Shown piece after piece: positions 42,101 to 50,889 of a DNA stretch of 64,000 nt. Numbering within the stretch: the stretch's first letter is position 1; each line of letters starts with the position of its first letter. The stretch is taken from contig NZ_CP091456.1 of the NCBI RefSeq assembly GCF_023611925.1, forward strand, positions 496,001-560,000, written 5' to 3'. The position numbers were made by a program, and so were the translations under genes. Below the pieces are notes generated by a model. That model searched no databases. It was given only the letters and a program-made list of their open reading frames with translations, and was not told the DNA's origin. The DNA comes from Avibacterium sp. 20-132. GTDB taxonomy: Bacteria; Pseudomonadota; Gammaproteobacteria; Enterobacterales; Pasteurellaceae.

Positions 42101-43462
42101 ATGATGAAGTTAAAAGAAATAAAATTTTATGGATTCCAAGACTCCACGAGGAATATCGCATTAAACTTTTCATTAGATAGTAATGTGACTATTATTTTCG
42201 GTGATAATGGCTGTGGTAAAACAACTTTTTTAAAATTATTAAATGCTATTTTAAGGCGAGATGATAAGGTTTTACTAGAAAATAATATTGAAAAGGTTGA
42301 AATAACTTATCATCATAATAATTCAACTAAAACTATATGTATAGCTAAAGTCAATAAAGAGGAAGAGCTGAAAAATAAAGAAAAAATGATATTTGACAGT
42401 TATATAAAAAGAAAAGATAGTAAAGACATAAGGGATATATTTGAATATTTCCTCAATGCAGAAGCTCGGTCTGCTTCACTAAATGATTATGATTGGAAAG
42501 AGTTTTCAGAATCTAAATTACAAGATTCAACCTCCTTATCCATCGGAATAGATAGGGGAAGTAATTGGGTAAATTCTAAATCATTTAATAGTTTATATCT
42601 AAAAGATTTTATTCTAAGACATAGACGCTATAGAGAAGCTTTTAATAGTATAAATATCGATAATTTTTCTGAAGAATTTAATCAATACATAAATAGCAGA
42701 GCCAAATTAAATCGAAAATCTACAGAAATTGATTTTGAGAGAAACCATATCTATTTACCTAAAATTGAATTAGGACAAATTGAAAACTTACTGTTAGAAA
42801 AATACAGATTAGCTAAAAACGAAACCACTATCCGAATTCAAAATGCACTTTTTGAAACATTATCAACCTTAATTGACGGAGAGAAAAAGGAAGTCAAAAA
42901 ATATTCTGATGATATAGAGGAAATATCCAACACTCAATATAAAGAAAGAATAATTGATGCCTTATCAAGTATATCTGACAATCCATTGAAGAGGAAAGTA
43001 ATTAGTCTACTAAATGATGAAGAAAGAATGCAAGATAATGGAATTATTCAAACTCTAATTCATAATATGGTTAATGAGTTAAAAAAGGAAGAAAAATCAC
43101 TTTCTCCAATGAATTTATTTGTTAAGATTTTCAATGAACATTTATCTGGAGAGAAGGAGTTAAAGTTAAGTTTTGATAAAATTTCCATAAAAATAAGAAA
43201 TAAGGAGTATGACTTAGGAGTATTATCAAGTGGAGAAAAACATATATTTACTTTACTTGCAATGGTCAATCTATTAGGAACATCCAAAAATTTTTTAATT
43301 ATTGATGAGCCTGAAATTTCTTTAAATGTTAGGTGGAAACGAAGTTTGCTTTCCTTATTAACTAAACTTTTACCTGCTACTCAAATTATTGTTGCTTCGC
43401 ACAGTCCTAGTATTGCTACAGATTTTACTAGTTCTCTTAAAGAAATTATAAATTATGATTGA
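42101..43462 (+). CDS. ariA: AAA/ABC-type ATPase, AriA-like (PARIS defence)
   Basis: 453 residues, cytoplasmic. Walker A GDNGCGKTT at 34-42, a long charged helical insertion (about 90-350) rich in K, E, N and S, ABC signature LSSGEKH near 374, Walker B FLIIDEPEISL near 401, and a switch His in ASHSPSIA near 434. This is the SMC/OLD-like AAA_15/AAA_21 architecture. The next gene overlaps by 8 bases and encodes a TOPRIM/DUF4435-like protein, the AriA-AriB pairing of the PARIS system. In that system AriA senses anti-restriction proteins and releases the AriB effector. The region is visibly AT-richer than its neighbours and has no uptake signal. Alternative: another OLD-like ATPase system. Confidence 0.75.
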   Translation: MMKLKEIKFYGFQDSTRNIALNFSLDSNVTIIFGDNGCGKTTFLKLLNAILRRDDKVLLENNIEKVEITYHHNNSTKTICIAKVNKEEELKNKEKMIFDSYIKRKDSKDIRDIFEYFLNAEARSASLNDYDWKEFSESKLQDSTSLSIGIDRGSNWVNSKSFNSLYLKDFILRHRRYREAFNSINIDNFSEEFNQYINSRAKLNRKSTEIDFERNHIYLPKIELGQIENLLLEKYRLAKNETTIRIQNALFETLSTLIDGEKKEVKKYSDDIEEISNTQYKERIIDALSSISDNPLKRKVISLLNDEERMQDNGIIQTLIHNMVNELKKEEKSLSPMNLFVKIFNEHLSGEKELKLSFDKISIKIRNKEYDLGVLSSGEKHIFTLLAMVNLLGTSKNFLIIDEPEISLNVRWKRSLLSLLTKLLPATQIIVASHSPSIATDFTSSLKEIINYD

Positions 43463-44447
43463 GATAAATATGAGCTCTAATCTAGTAAAGCCGATACCAA
43501 CCCCCCAAGAAATATATGCAACAGCAGTTATGTCAAAAATACCTATTTTGATCGTTGAGGGTATTGATGATGTACCAATTTATAGCCTGATTGTAAAAAA
43601 AAGTGAATTAGATTTTGATATTGATATTAAAACAACTTCAAATATACTAATTACTAGAGACGATAAAAAAATAGTTGGCTGCGAAGGTGTTATAGAGTTT
43701 TTCAAAATAATTGAAAAAGAATTAATTATACAACAAGAGACAGATATGACGATTATAAAAAAATATCTGCTTGGCATTATAGATAACGACAATAGGGGTT
43801 TAACAAGCAAATTTTCTGAAAATGAATTTATATTCATGCTAGATAGATATTCTATCGAGAATTACCTAGTAAACCAAGAAACTTTTAGAGAATGCTTAGG
43901 AATTTATTTAAAATGTGGAGAGCTATCTTTAAATACCCCTTGGGTTGATGAAGAATTTCATACTCTTACAGAAAAATTAGTTGATAAATTATTTTTTCTT
44001 TGTATTGAATACTTAAAAAAACAAAAAGATAGAAATTATAGAAATATTATTGATTGTATGAAGGATGATCCTAGTCATTACCTTGAAAATGCCTCCAAAA
44101 TGCAAATACTAAAGCAAAAGCAAGATTCATTATTGTCATATGCTCATGCATTGGGGTTAAATCAGGATTTCGATACTCTGATCCATATTTGTAGAGGTAA
44201 ATGGCTGTTAAATGTATATTCACAATTAATTCAAAAACTAATTAACGATGATAATGTTCATGAAAAATGTAGAAAGGGACTTATTGAACAATGTGATTCC
44301 TGTAAAGTTGGCAATATAACTGAGTGCTTCTATAAAAAAGAGATAAATAAGGCTAATTTTGGTGAAATATTAAACAAACTGAAGAAATCTCAATATATTG
44401 AAATACCTAAAAATTTAATTTCACGACTAAAAGAATTTAAAGTATAG
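43455..44447 (+). CDS. ariB: TOPRIM/DUF4435-like effector, AriB-like (PARIS defence)
   Basis: 330 residues. TOPRIM-like motifs: Glu35 in ILIVEGIDDVPIYSLI and the DxD pair in GIIDNDNRG near 110-112; then YSIENYL near 132, a hallmark of DUF4435 proteins. A Cys cluster near the C-terminus (CRKGLIEQCDSCKVGNITEC, about 275-295) could bind zinc. In PARIS, AriB is the nuclease effector that cuts host tRNA-Lys when released. The start is ATG 43455, overlapping the ATPase gene; an in-frame ATG at 43470 is also possible. Confidence 0.72.
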   Translation: MIEINMSSNLVKPIPTPQEIYATAVMSKIPILIVEGIDDVPIYSLIVKKSELDFDIDIKTTSNILITRDDKKIVGCEGVIEFFKIIEKELIIQQETDMTIIKKYLLGIIDNDNRGLTSKFSENEFIFMLDRYSIENYLVNQETFRECLGIYLKCGELSLNTPWVDEEFHTLTEKLVDKLFFLCIEYLKKQKDRNYRNIIDCMKDDPSHYLENASKMQILKQKQDSLLSYAHALGLNQDFDTLIHICRGKWLLNVYSQLIQKLINDDNVHEKCRKGLIEQCDSCKVGNITECFYKKEINKANFGEILNKLKKSQYIEIPKNLISRLKEFKV

Positions 44448-44573
44448 TTTAAAAAACCAAGAGGGAACTAAAGTAGAATTAAGAAAATCAATATGCTGTT
44501 GAATAGTTCTAACATAATAATGGCATACTTCTGTAAACTAATGATAGTTCTGTCTTTTAAGTTGTACATTATA
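44448..44573. other. Short AT-rich spacer between ariB and the IS
   Basis: 126 bases without a gene. Its last eight bases (ACATTATA, 44566-44573) are the left target duplication of the IS. No clear terminator was seen for the defence genes. Confidence 0.5.
44566..44573 (+). repeat. Target-site duplication, left copy
   Basis: ACATTATA directly abuts the left inverted repeat and is identical to 45624-45631 on the other side of the IS. Confidence 0.9.
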
Positions 44574-45623
44574 GGTATAGTAGACAAAATGCTTGCTAAA
44601 AAAGTGGTTGAAGCCTTATAGTAAAAGGCTTTAAACCACTTTTTGAAAATGAATAAAAAAACCTGCCCTTTCTGCCAAAATCAAAATATTAAGAAACATG
44701 GTATAAGAAATACCATCCAACGCTATAAATGTAATAGCTGTAATAAAACTTTTACCTTCCAACCTAAATTAAATTTAGCCGCTGTTTGGTCAGATTATTC
44801 AAAGGGAAAACAGACTTATAAAGCCCTTGCTATAAAATATCATTGTTCCGGAAGAACGATTCATCGATATATTGATAAAGTCCCTAAAGCCAAACTAAAA
44901 ACGCCAGAAAAAACTATGTTAAATCTGATTATGGATGTGACATTCTTTGGGCGAGATTTTGGTGTGTTAGTGCTGATGGACTCATTATCAGGTAAAGTGG
45001 TGTACCATCAAATGGTTAAAACAGAAAAAGACGACTATTACAAAATCGCAATGAATAAATTAAGAGCAAAAGGCAATAAAATTCAAGTGATTACCTGTGA
45101 TGGGCGAAGAGGGTTACTGAAAGATTTTCTCAATACGCCAACGCAGATGTGTCAATTTCATATGGTAGCGATGGTGATGAGAAAGTTAAGGAAAAATCAT
45201 CAATCCGAGGCAGGAAAAGCATTAAAAGTGATAGTGAAAACCTTAAAGAGTAGTCACAAAGCGGAATTTTATCGGCGATTACATTATTGGTATTTAGCAC
45301 ATCAAGCATTTTTAAATGAGCGTTCAGAAAAGGCAAATGAACGAGGTTATTTTCCTTATAAACATCAACATATTCGAGGAGCTTATGCGAGTTTAAAACA
45401 TTATGAAAAGTATTTATTTACTTATGAGAAATATCCGGAATTAAATATAGAAAAAACAACAAATAGGATAGAAGGATTATTTAGCGAACTGAAGCGGAAA
45501 TTAAATAATCACAACGGATTAACGAAAAAACGTAACATTATGTTTATACAGGATTTTTTAAATAAAAAGAGTTGCTAATAATCTTAGAAAATAATTATTA
45601 GCAACCATTTTGTCTACTACACC
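44574..45623 (+). mobile_element. Complete insertion sequence, 1050 bp
   Basis: The terminal inverted repeats at 44574-44599 and 45598-45623 match at 24 of 26 positions, start with GGT and contain TAGTAGACAAAATG. A perfect 8-bp target duplication flanks them. One transposase gene is inside. Inside the left end, a long hairpin (44600-44609 with 44634-44643, and 44611-44617 with 44625-44631) sits just before the transposase start, well placed to block read-through. Ends starting GG with 8-bp duplications fit IS1595 or IS256-related families; the protein looks closer to the IS256-like Zn-ribbon variant. The intact ends and duplication imply recent insertion. Confidence 0.92.
44649..45578 (+). 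CDS. Transposase with N-terminal zinc ribbon (IS256/IS1595-like)
   Basis: 309 residues from ATG 44649; the frame extends two codons further to a TTG. A zinc ribbon has Cys at 6, 9, 28 and 31 (CPFC and CNSC). A helix-turn-helix follows (YKALAIKYHCSGRTIHRYI, about 54-72). The DDE catalytic set is Asp96 in IMDVTFFG, Asp151 in ITCDGRRG, and Glu275 in NRIEGLFSELK, with CQFHMVAMVMRKL between. Complete, so the element may be active. The family assignment is by eye and could be IS1595 or the IS256 Zn-binding variant. Confidence 0.9.
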   Translation: MNKKTCPFCQNQNIKKHGIRNTIQRYKCNSCNKTFTFQPKLNLAAVWSDYSKGKQTYKALAIKYHCSGRTIHRYIDKVPKAKLKTPEKTMLNLIMDVTFFGRDFGVLVLMDSLSGKVVYHQMVKTEKDDYYKIAMNKLRAKGNKIQVITCDGRRGLLKDFLNTPTQMCQFHMVAMVMRKLRKNHQSEAGKALKVIVKTLKSSHKAEFYRRLHYWYLAHQAFLNERSEKANERGYFPYKHQHIRGAYASLKHYEKYLFTYEKYPELNIEKTTNRIEGLFSELKRKLNNHNGLTKKRNIMFIQDFLNKKSC

Positions 45624-45631
45624 ACATTATA
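45624..45631 (+). repeat. Target-site duplication, right copy
   Basis: ACATTATA, identical to 44566-44573. Confidence 0.9.
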
Positions 45632-45843
45632 CCAATTGGACTAAGATCCCCCCCAGAAAGAAAAAATTCATAGCAATCCGTGTATTTTTAGCATCATTTT
45701 CCATCTTTAAAACACATAGTCTGAAACTTTAGACTGCAGGTCCTAGGCTCTTTTAATAATATATTTCTACTATACCACACCCATTTAATCTTCGACTAAG
45801 TGCGGTGTGGATTGAACTGCGGTCGTTTTTTGACAAAATTTAA
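45632..45843. other. Intergenic region between the IS and slyD
   Basis: 212 bases without a gene. An uptake signal at 45798-45806 is the first one after 41189-41197. A possible decayed IS tip, CTACTATACCACACC, resembles the IS end but is not matched elsewhere. Confidence 0.4.
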
Positions 45844-46452
45844 TTAGTGTTTGCAACCACCGTTTCCGCAGCAACCTTCACCATCGTGATGATGGTGGTG
45901 ATCGTGGTTATGATGATGGTGATGACCGCCACAACCACAGCCGTGTCCTTCTTCATCGCTATCACCATGTCCACCACAGCAACCGCCCTCTTGATGGATA
46001 TGACCATGAGCGATTTCCTCTAAGGTTGCTTCACGTGTTGCAACAACTTCTACATCAAATAATAATTCTTGTCCTGCTAGCATATGATTACCATCGACAA
46101 CCACATCATTTTCACCCACTTCCGTGATCACAACAGGTAATGGCCCTACATCGGTATCGGCGATAAAGCGCATTCCTGCGACAAGCTCATCGACACCAAC
46201 AAACACATCTTTTGGTACACGTTGAACAAGATTTTCATTATATTCCCCGTAACCTTCCTCTGGTTTTACGCGAACTTCAAATTTATCACCAACAGATTTA
46301 CCTTCTAGGGCTTTCTCTAAGCCAATGACTAAATTATTATGCCCTTGTAAATATTCTAAAGGCTGATTGACTGGAGCTTCATCAACTAATACTCCATCTT
46401 CAGTACGAACTTGGTAAGCAATGCTCACCACCACATTTTTTGCAACTTTCAT
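45844..46452 (-). CDS. slyD: FKBP-type peptidyl-prolyl isomerase SlyD
   Basis: Prolyl isomerase, chaperone and nickel-binding protein used in hydrogenase maturation and folding. 202 residues. FKBP domain interrupted by an insert-in-flap (about 1-150), then a C-terminal tail (about 150-202) of Cys, His, Gly and acidic residues, including runs of five His. The tail is typical of SlyD and unlike FkpA. It should bind Ni, Zn or Co ions; whether this organism needs it for a nickel enzyme cannot be judged here. Confidence 0.96.
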   Translation of the reverse strand: MKVAKNVVVSIAYQVRTEDGVLVDEAPVNQPLEYLQGHNNLVIGLEKALEGKSVGDKFEVRVKPEEGYGEYNENLVQRVPKDVFVGVDELVAGMRFIADTDVGPLPVVITEVGENDVVVDGNHMLAGQELLFDVEVVATREATLEEIAHGHIHQEGGCCGGHGDSDEEGHGCGCGGHHHHHNHDHHHHHDGEGCCGNGGCKH

Positions 46453-46512
46453 TGATAACCTCGTTGGCTTGTTAAAATTGCCTCATTGTATAAGAAATGG
46501 GGCTGGCTGTCA

Positions 46513-47211
46513 TTATTCCTGAACTAGCTGAATTTTTGCCTCAATGCTTGCTCTTACGTTAGCTTTGCCATTGCCTAATTGCACCTCATCATTCGACATT
46601 GAACTTGCCATTTTCGCCATAGCATAAGGGCGAGCCACAAAGCGTCCGCTTTCCATTGGAGTGCGGATATTTAATTCCACAATTTTATAGCCTTTTGCAC
46701 CAAGTGATTGTTGAATTAAGTTTGCCTTGCGGTTTAATTGTTCAAGCGCCTGTTTTGTCATTTCGTCTTCAACTCGATTAATTGCAGCAGAAGACACTTG
46801 AGAGTTTACATATTCAATTGCCAAAATACCATTAAGTTTCGTCATTGCATTAGATAAGGCTTCATTATTTTTACTTTGCAACACTAACTGGGCGCGCGCA
46901 ATCCAGCCATTTTGCTTGCCATCACTGTTATAACGGACTTGTGTACTACGTGAATTATCACTTAATTCAACGTCTGGATAGGATTTTAATATCTCAAAGG
47001 CTTGATTAATTTTATTGCTCACTTCTTTATTCGCCAACGCAAGATCTTTGTTTTCCGCTTGGGTAAACAAGGTGGCTTGGAGTAAATCATGCGAAAGTTC
47101 TTTTTCAACATCAACAGAAAAACTCACTATATTATGAGTATTCTCTGCAGCATAGGTAGATAACGATAATGGTAATGCCATTAAGGCAAAAGTAAGTTGT
47201 TTTAAACGCAT
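46513..47211 (-). CDS. Periplasmic SIMPL-domain (DUF541) protein
   Basis: 232 residues with a Sec signal peptide (MRLKQLTFALMALPLSLSTYAA, cut after AYA/AE region near 22). The rest is one SIMPL domain: VSFSVDVEKELSHDLLQATLFTQAENKD, then SSAAINRVEDEMTKQALEQLNRKANLIQQSLG and the end SIEAKIQLV. Members form channel-like oligomers in some bacteria and are linked to oxidative or envelope stress; the exact role is not known. Confidence 0.85.
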   Translation of the reverse strand: MRLKQLTFALMALPLSLSTYAAENTHNIVSFSVDVEKELSHDLLQATLFTQAENKDLALANKEVSNKINQAFEILKSYPDVELSDNSRSTQVRYNSDGKQNGWIARAQLVLQSKNNEALSNAMTKLNGILAIEYVNSQVSSAAINRVEDEMTKQALEQLNRKANLIQQSLGAKGYKIVELNIRTPMESGRFVARPYAMAKMASSMSNDEVQLGNGKANVRASIEAKIQLVQE

Positions 47212-47289
47212 AAAATTCCTTATAAATTAATTGATTTATTGCTATATCGACAGAAAAAAATGAAAATAGTTCCGAAGATAAAAAAATCT

Positions 47290-47345
47290 ATAAAAAAGCA
47301 CCGCACTTATATTTTGCTGAAAATAAAGTGCGGTGTGATTTTTAA
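47290..47345 (-). terminator. rraB terminator built from an inverted uptake-signal pair
   Basis: CACCGCACTT (47299-47308) pairs with AAGTGCGGTG (47326-47335); on the minus strand a T-run follows. Confidence 0.75.
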
Positions 47346-47360
47346 CAATTTTACGTAATC

Positions 47361-47774
47361 TTATTCTTCATCATCAAAAAATTCACCATCTTCGCCATAT
47401 TCATCGTCTTCAGCATTAGGATCTTCAAAATATGTTCCCCAGCCGTCATAAATGCCATTGAATTTAGCGATAAGTGGAAATAATTCTTTTTGTTGTGCAT
47501 CAATTAATTCAGCCTTTAATTCAATTTCGCTAATAGCATCGAAGGAATAAAAGATCTTGCCAGTTTCTTCCTCTTCCCACTCTTCTGCATCAGACACTTC
47601 ATAGCCAGCCTTAAATACATCAACAGCAATTTTTTCTAATTGTTCAAAATTATTATGAGAAATATGATGCTCAATAATATAAAGTGCTTCCGGATCGCTA
47701 CCGTCATTGAGTAAATTCTGAATAATTTCACGCGTTTCTGTTTGCGCATCTTCAATATGCGGAATGGTAGTCAT
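47361..47774 (-). CDS. rraB: Ribonuclease E inhibitor RraB
   Basis: 137 residues. Binds RNase E and dampens mRNA decay. N-terminal [51 protein letters not shown] and [13 protein letters not shown] are family motifs. The last 20 residues are almost wholly acidic (D, E). Stand-alone gene with terminators on both sides. Confidence 0.94.
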   Translation of the reverse strand: MTTIPHIEDAQTETREIIQNLLNDGSDPEALYIIEHHISHNNFEQLEKIAVDVFKAGYEVSDAEEWEEEETGKIFYSFDAISEIELKAELIDAQQKELFPLIAKFNGIYDGWGTYFEDPNAEDDEYGEDGEFFDDEE

Positions 47775-47845
47775 TGGATTTCTCCTTTTATATGTAAGGT
47801 AAATATATGTCCTTATTTTACTACGTTATCCAAATTTAAGATAAA

Positions 47846-47873
47846 AAAAATCTTCCACTTTCGGAAGATTTTT
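47846..47873 (-). terminator. mscL terminator
   Basis: AAAAATCTTCC (47846-47856) pairs with GGAAGATTTTT (47863-47873), with A and T tracts on both flanks. Confidence 0.8.
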
Positions 47874-47879
47874 ATCACA

Positions 47880-48281
47880 CTATTTTTTTTCTAATAAATC
47901 ACGAATTTGAGTAAGTAATTTTTCTTCATTTGAAGGTTCAGCAGGTGCTGCTGGCGCTTCTTCTACTGGTTTCTTCATTTTGTTGATGCCTTTGATAACC
48001 AAGAAAATGGCAAATGCAATAATAACGAAATCAACAACATTTTGGATAAATGCACCGTAATTTAATGTTACTGCTGGCACATCGCCCACAGCTTCTTTTA
48101 GTACAAGGTGTAAATTTTTGAAATCTACGCCACCAGTGAATAAGCCTAATACTGGCATAATCACATCGCCCACAAATGAACTTACAATTTTACCAAATGC
48201 GCCACCGATAACCACACCGACTGCCATATCCACCACATTTCCACGCATTGCAAATTCGCGGAACTCTTTCATAAAACTCAT
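47880..48281 (-). CDS. mscL: Large-conductance mechanosensitive channel MscL
   Basis: Emergency valve opened by membrane tension in osmotic downshock. 133 residues. N-terminal amphipathic start [37 protein letters not shown] includes helix 1; helix 2 at about 75-100; C-terminal coiled bundle [13 protein letters not shown]. It follows trkA on the same strand, so potassium uptake and osmotic release are neighbours. Confidence 0.97.
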   Translation of the reverse strand: MSFMKEFREFAMRGNVVDMAVGVVIGGAFGKIVSSFVGDVIMPVLGLFTGGVDFKNLHLVLKEAVGDVPAVTLNYGAFIQNVVDFVIIAFAIFLVIKGINKMKKPVEEAPAAPAEPSNEEKLLTQIRDLLEKK

Positions 48282-48370
48282 AAAATACTCCTAAATAAAG
48301 ACTGAAAGGATTAATCAGCGGCGGCTATTATATGAACTAAAAACAATAAGTACAGCACTTTTTTTCATTT

Positions 48371-49747
48371 TTAGATAAAAAATGCACTAGGTTGGAATAA
48401 TTTTTCTACCTCTGGAATATATTTTTTATCACTCACATATACCACAATGCGATCATTTTCTTCAATCACTAATCCTTTTCTCGCAACCATTACATCTTCA
48501 CCACGTAATATTGCGCCAATAATCACGCCTGTAGGAAGTTTAATTTCAGATATTTTTCGTCCTATTATGTGAGAAGAATTTGCTTCGCCATGAACAACAA
48601 TTTCTAAAGCCTCGGCAATACCGTGTCGCAAAGATACAACATTACCCACATCGCCTTTACGAATATGCCCTAACAGCGCAGAAATCGTGGCTTGCTGAGG
48701 AGAAACGACAATATCTAACGTGCCTCCCTGCAATAAGTTAATGTATGCCATTCGCTGAATCAACACCATTGCCTTTTTCGCCCCCAAGCGCTTGGCAAGT
48801 AAGGCTGCCATAATATTTGCCTCATCATCACTGGTGAGCGAAAGGAAAACATCAATATTTTCAATATGTTCTTCAAATAGCAAGGATTGATCTGAGGCAT
48901 CACCGCAAAAAACCAAGGTTTTTGATAAACGCTCAGCTAAAGCAGTAGCTCGCTCAGGATTACGTTCAATCAATTTAACGGAACATTGTTCTTCCAAACG
49001 TTTTGCAACACCACTTCCAACATTCCCCCCACCAATAATCATAATGCGTTTATAAGGTTTTTCTAGACGCTGTAATTCACTCATAATGGCTTTAATATGA
49101 ATCGTATCGCAAATAAACGTTACTTCATCCCCCGCTTCAATAATGGTTGAGCCTTGTGGGCGAATCACTTTATCCTGTCGCAAAATAGATACGACACGGC
49201 AATCAATATGTGGCAAATGCTCTTTTAACATTGATAGGGCATATCCTACCAATGGCCCCCCATAATAGGCTTTCACCACCACGATACTAATTCGCCCTTC
49301 GGCAAAATGAGAAACTTGTAGCGCCCCCGGATAGTCAATCAAGCGAACGATTTCATCAGTCACTAATTTTTCAGGAGAAATAATATGATCGATCGGGATA
49401 ACATCTGATTGAAATAATTTATTTTTTTCACGTAAATAGTCTGTACTCCGAATACGTGCAATTTTCGTTGGTGTATTAAACAAAGTATAAGCCACTTGGC
49501 ACGCAATCATATTGGTTTCGTCTGAATTAGTTACTGCCACGACTAAATCTGCATCCGCTGCGCCTGCTTCACGCAAGACTCTCGGGGATGAGGCAATCCC
49601 ATTCACGACACGCAAGTCGTGCTTATCTTGTAACGCAAGTAGACGTTCTGCTTCATTATCGACAAGCGTAATATCGTTATCTTCACTGACCAAATTGGCT
49701 GCCAATGTTGTCCCTACCTGCCCTGCGCCTAAAATAATGATTTTCAT
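48371..49747 (-). CDS. trkA: Trk potassium uptake regulatory protein TrkA
   Basis: NAD(H)-binding peripheral subunit of the Trk K+ transporter. 458 residues: two tandem RCK modules, each with a Rossmann fold ([16 protein letters not shown] at 1, and [15 protein letters not shown] near 234) and a TrkA_C domain. Full length. The ATG lies only five bases from the end of a decayed IS3-family element, and no good ribosome-binding site or known promoter remains between; expression must start from inside IS remnant sequence or beyond it. Confidence 0.96.
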   Translation of the reverse strand: MKIIILGAGQVGTTLAANLVSEDNDITLVDNEAERLLALQDKHDLRVVNGIASSPRVLREAGAADADLVVAVTNSDETNMIACQVAYTLFNTPTKIARIRSTDYLREKNKLFQSDVIPIDHIISPEKLVTDEIVRLIDYPGALQVSHFAEGRISIVVVKAYYGGPLVGYALSMLKEHLPHIDCRVVSILRQDKVIRPQGSTIIEAGDEVTFICDTIHIKAIMSELQRLEKPYKRIMIIGGGNVGSGVAKRLEEQCSVKLIERNPERATALAERLSKTLVFCGDASDQSLLFEEHIENIDVFLSLTSDDEANIMAALLAKRLGAKKAMVLIQRMAYINLLQGGTLDIVVSPQQATISALLGHIRKGDVGNVVSLRHGIAEALEIVVHGEANSSHIIGRKISEIKLPTGVIIGAILRGEDVMVARKGLVIEENDRIVVYVSDKKYIPEVEKLFQPSAFFI

Positions 49748-49752
49748 TGTTG

Positions 49753-50561
49753 TGATCTCTGTATTGCACTAAGTTCAAGTTATTTAATGCGGATTTAATC
49801 CATTGCTTGTTATAATAGCGAATATACTCGTGTAGCGCTACCTCCATCTCTGACACATTGGCAAAGCAATTCAGGTAAAAACATTCGAACTTCACCATAC
49901 TAAAAACTCTCTACCATCTTATTATACCAATTCCCCTTATGGCTTATGCTATGAACTGACTTTAAGGTATTTTTCACTACGAGTATTTCGTGCCACACTG
50001 CCACCTGATAGCGCCAACCTTAGTCGCTATGAATCAGTGTGCAAGAGAAACGAATTTATAACGCTTCCTTGAATATCTTCAATACGAAACCCCAAATAGT
50101 TAAAAGGTATGGTGAGACAGATTTGTCATCTTCAGTAATATGGAAAAGAGAGATTGCTTCCTTCGTTCTCGAACGATGGTATATTTTTCCGCTTGAGCTT
50201 GATACTTCTGAGTTCAAAGAACTTTTTTAAATAGATATTCTTCTGGTAAGAGTATTCAATCTCTTGTAAAAAAGGTTTTTTATCGGCTTTGACAGGCGGT
50301 TTGGTTTGAGGAATCACATCTTATTTCTCCGATTAGGCTAGCGAATAAGCCAATCAATATCACTTTTCTAATGCGTTACAACTAAACCATAATTTAGCGA
50401 AAGTAAGAGAGACCGTAATAGTTTGTCGTCTGATTCAGATTCATACCTTGAACAGAGACTAACGAAATCGCGCGTAATGCAAATGCTGTTGAATAATGTT
50501 TTGCCATAAAAAATCTGCTCCTTAATTATTGGATGTGGTCCAACTTTTGGGGAGCAGATCA
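49753..50561 (-). pseudogene. Decayed IS3-family insertion sequence
   Basis: Both ends start TGATCT (49753-49758 and the inverted copy 50556-50561). On the minus strand an OrfA start follows the right end (MAKHYSTAFALRAISLVSVQ, about 50508 down), then an OrfA tail (YSQKNIYLKKFFELRSIK, within 50132-50317). Mutated OrfB fragments follow: a broken HSD-x-GWRYQ segment, SHKGNWYNK, and [43 protein letters not shown] near the left end, all IS3/IS150-type OrfB C-terminal motifs. With frameshifts and internal loss it is about 0.8 kb, below the family's 1.2-1.5 kb, so not active. Confidence 0.8.
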
Positions 50562-50589
50562 GTGTCATTTTATTTAAAACCTGAAATTA

Positions 50590-50889
50590 TCAGCCCATAC
50601 CGTATTTTTTTAATTTTTTACGTAATGTACCACGGTTGATACCTAACATTGTGGCGGCACGAGTTTGATTACCACGGGTATATTGCATAATCATATCAAG
50701 CATAGGGTGTTCAACCTCTGACAACACTAACTCATAAAGATCGTCCACATCTTGACCATCTAATTGTGCTAAATAATTTCTAATTGCTTGTTTCACAGAA
50801 TCACGAAGTGGCTTATTTGTTACTTGTGATTGTGAGTTTAATACTGAAACAGTGAGTGCTTCGGCTGGATTACGTTGTTGTTCTAACAT
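50590..50889 (-). CDS. fis: Nucleoid protein Fis
   Basis: Small dimeric DNA-bending protein acting on stable RNA promoters, recombination and chromosome shape. 99 residues. The C-terminal helix-turn-helix [24 protein letters not shown] is near-identical to the family. It overlaps dusB by 20 bases, the usual dusB-fis arrangement. Confidence 0.98.
   Translation of the reverse strand: MLEQQRNPAEALTVSVLNSQSQVTNKPLRDSVKQAIRNYLAQLDGQDVDDLYELVLSEVEHPMLDMIMQYTRGNQTRAATMLGINRGTLRKKLKKYGMG

Noticed and set aside
44649-45578. Transposase as part of the defence system
   Set aside because: It has its own inverted repeats and a target duplication, so it is an independent insertion.
45740-45785. Second IS end near slyD (CTACTATACCACACC)
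   Set aside because: Only a short partial resemblance to the IS tip and no matching partner.
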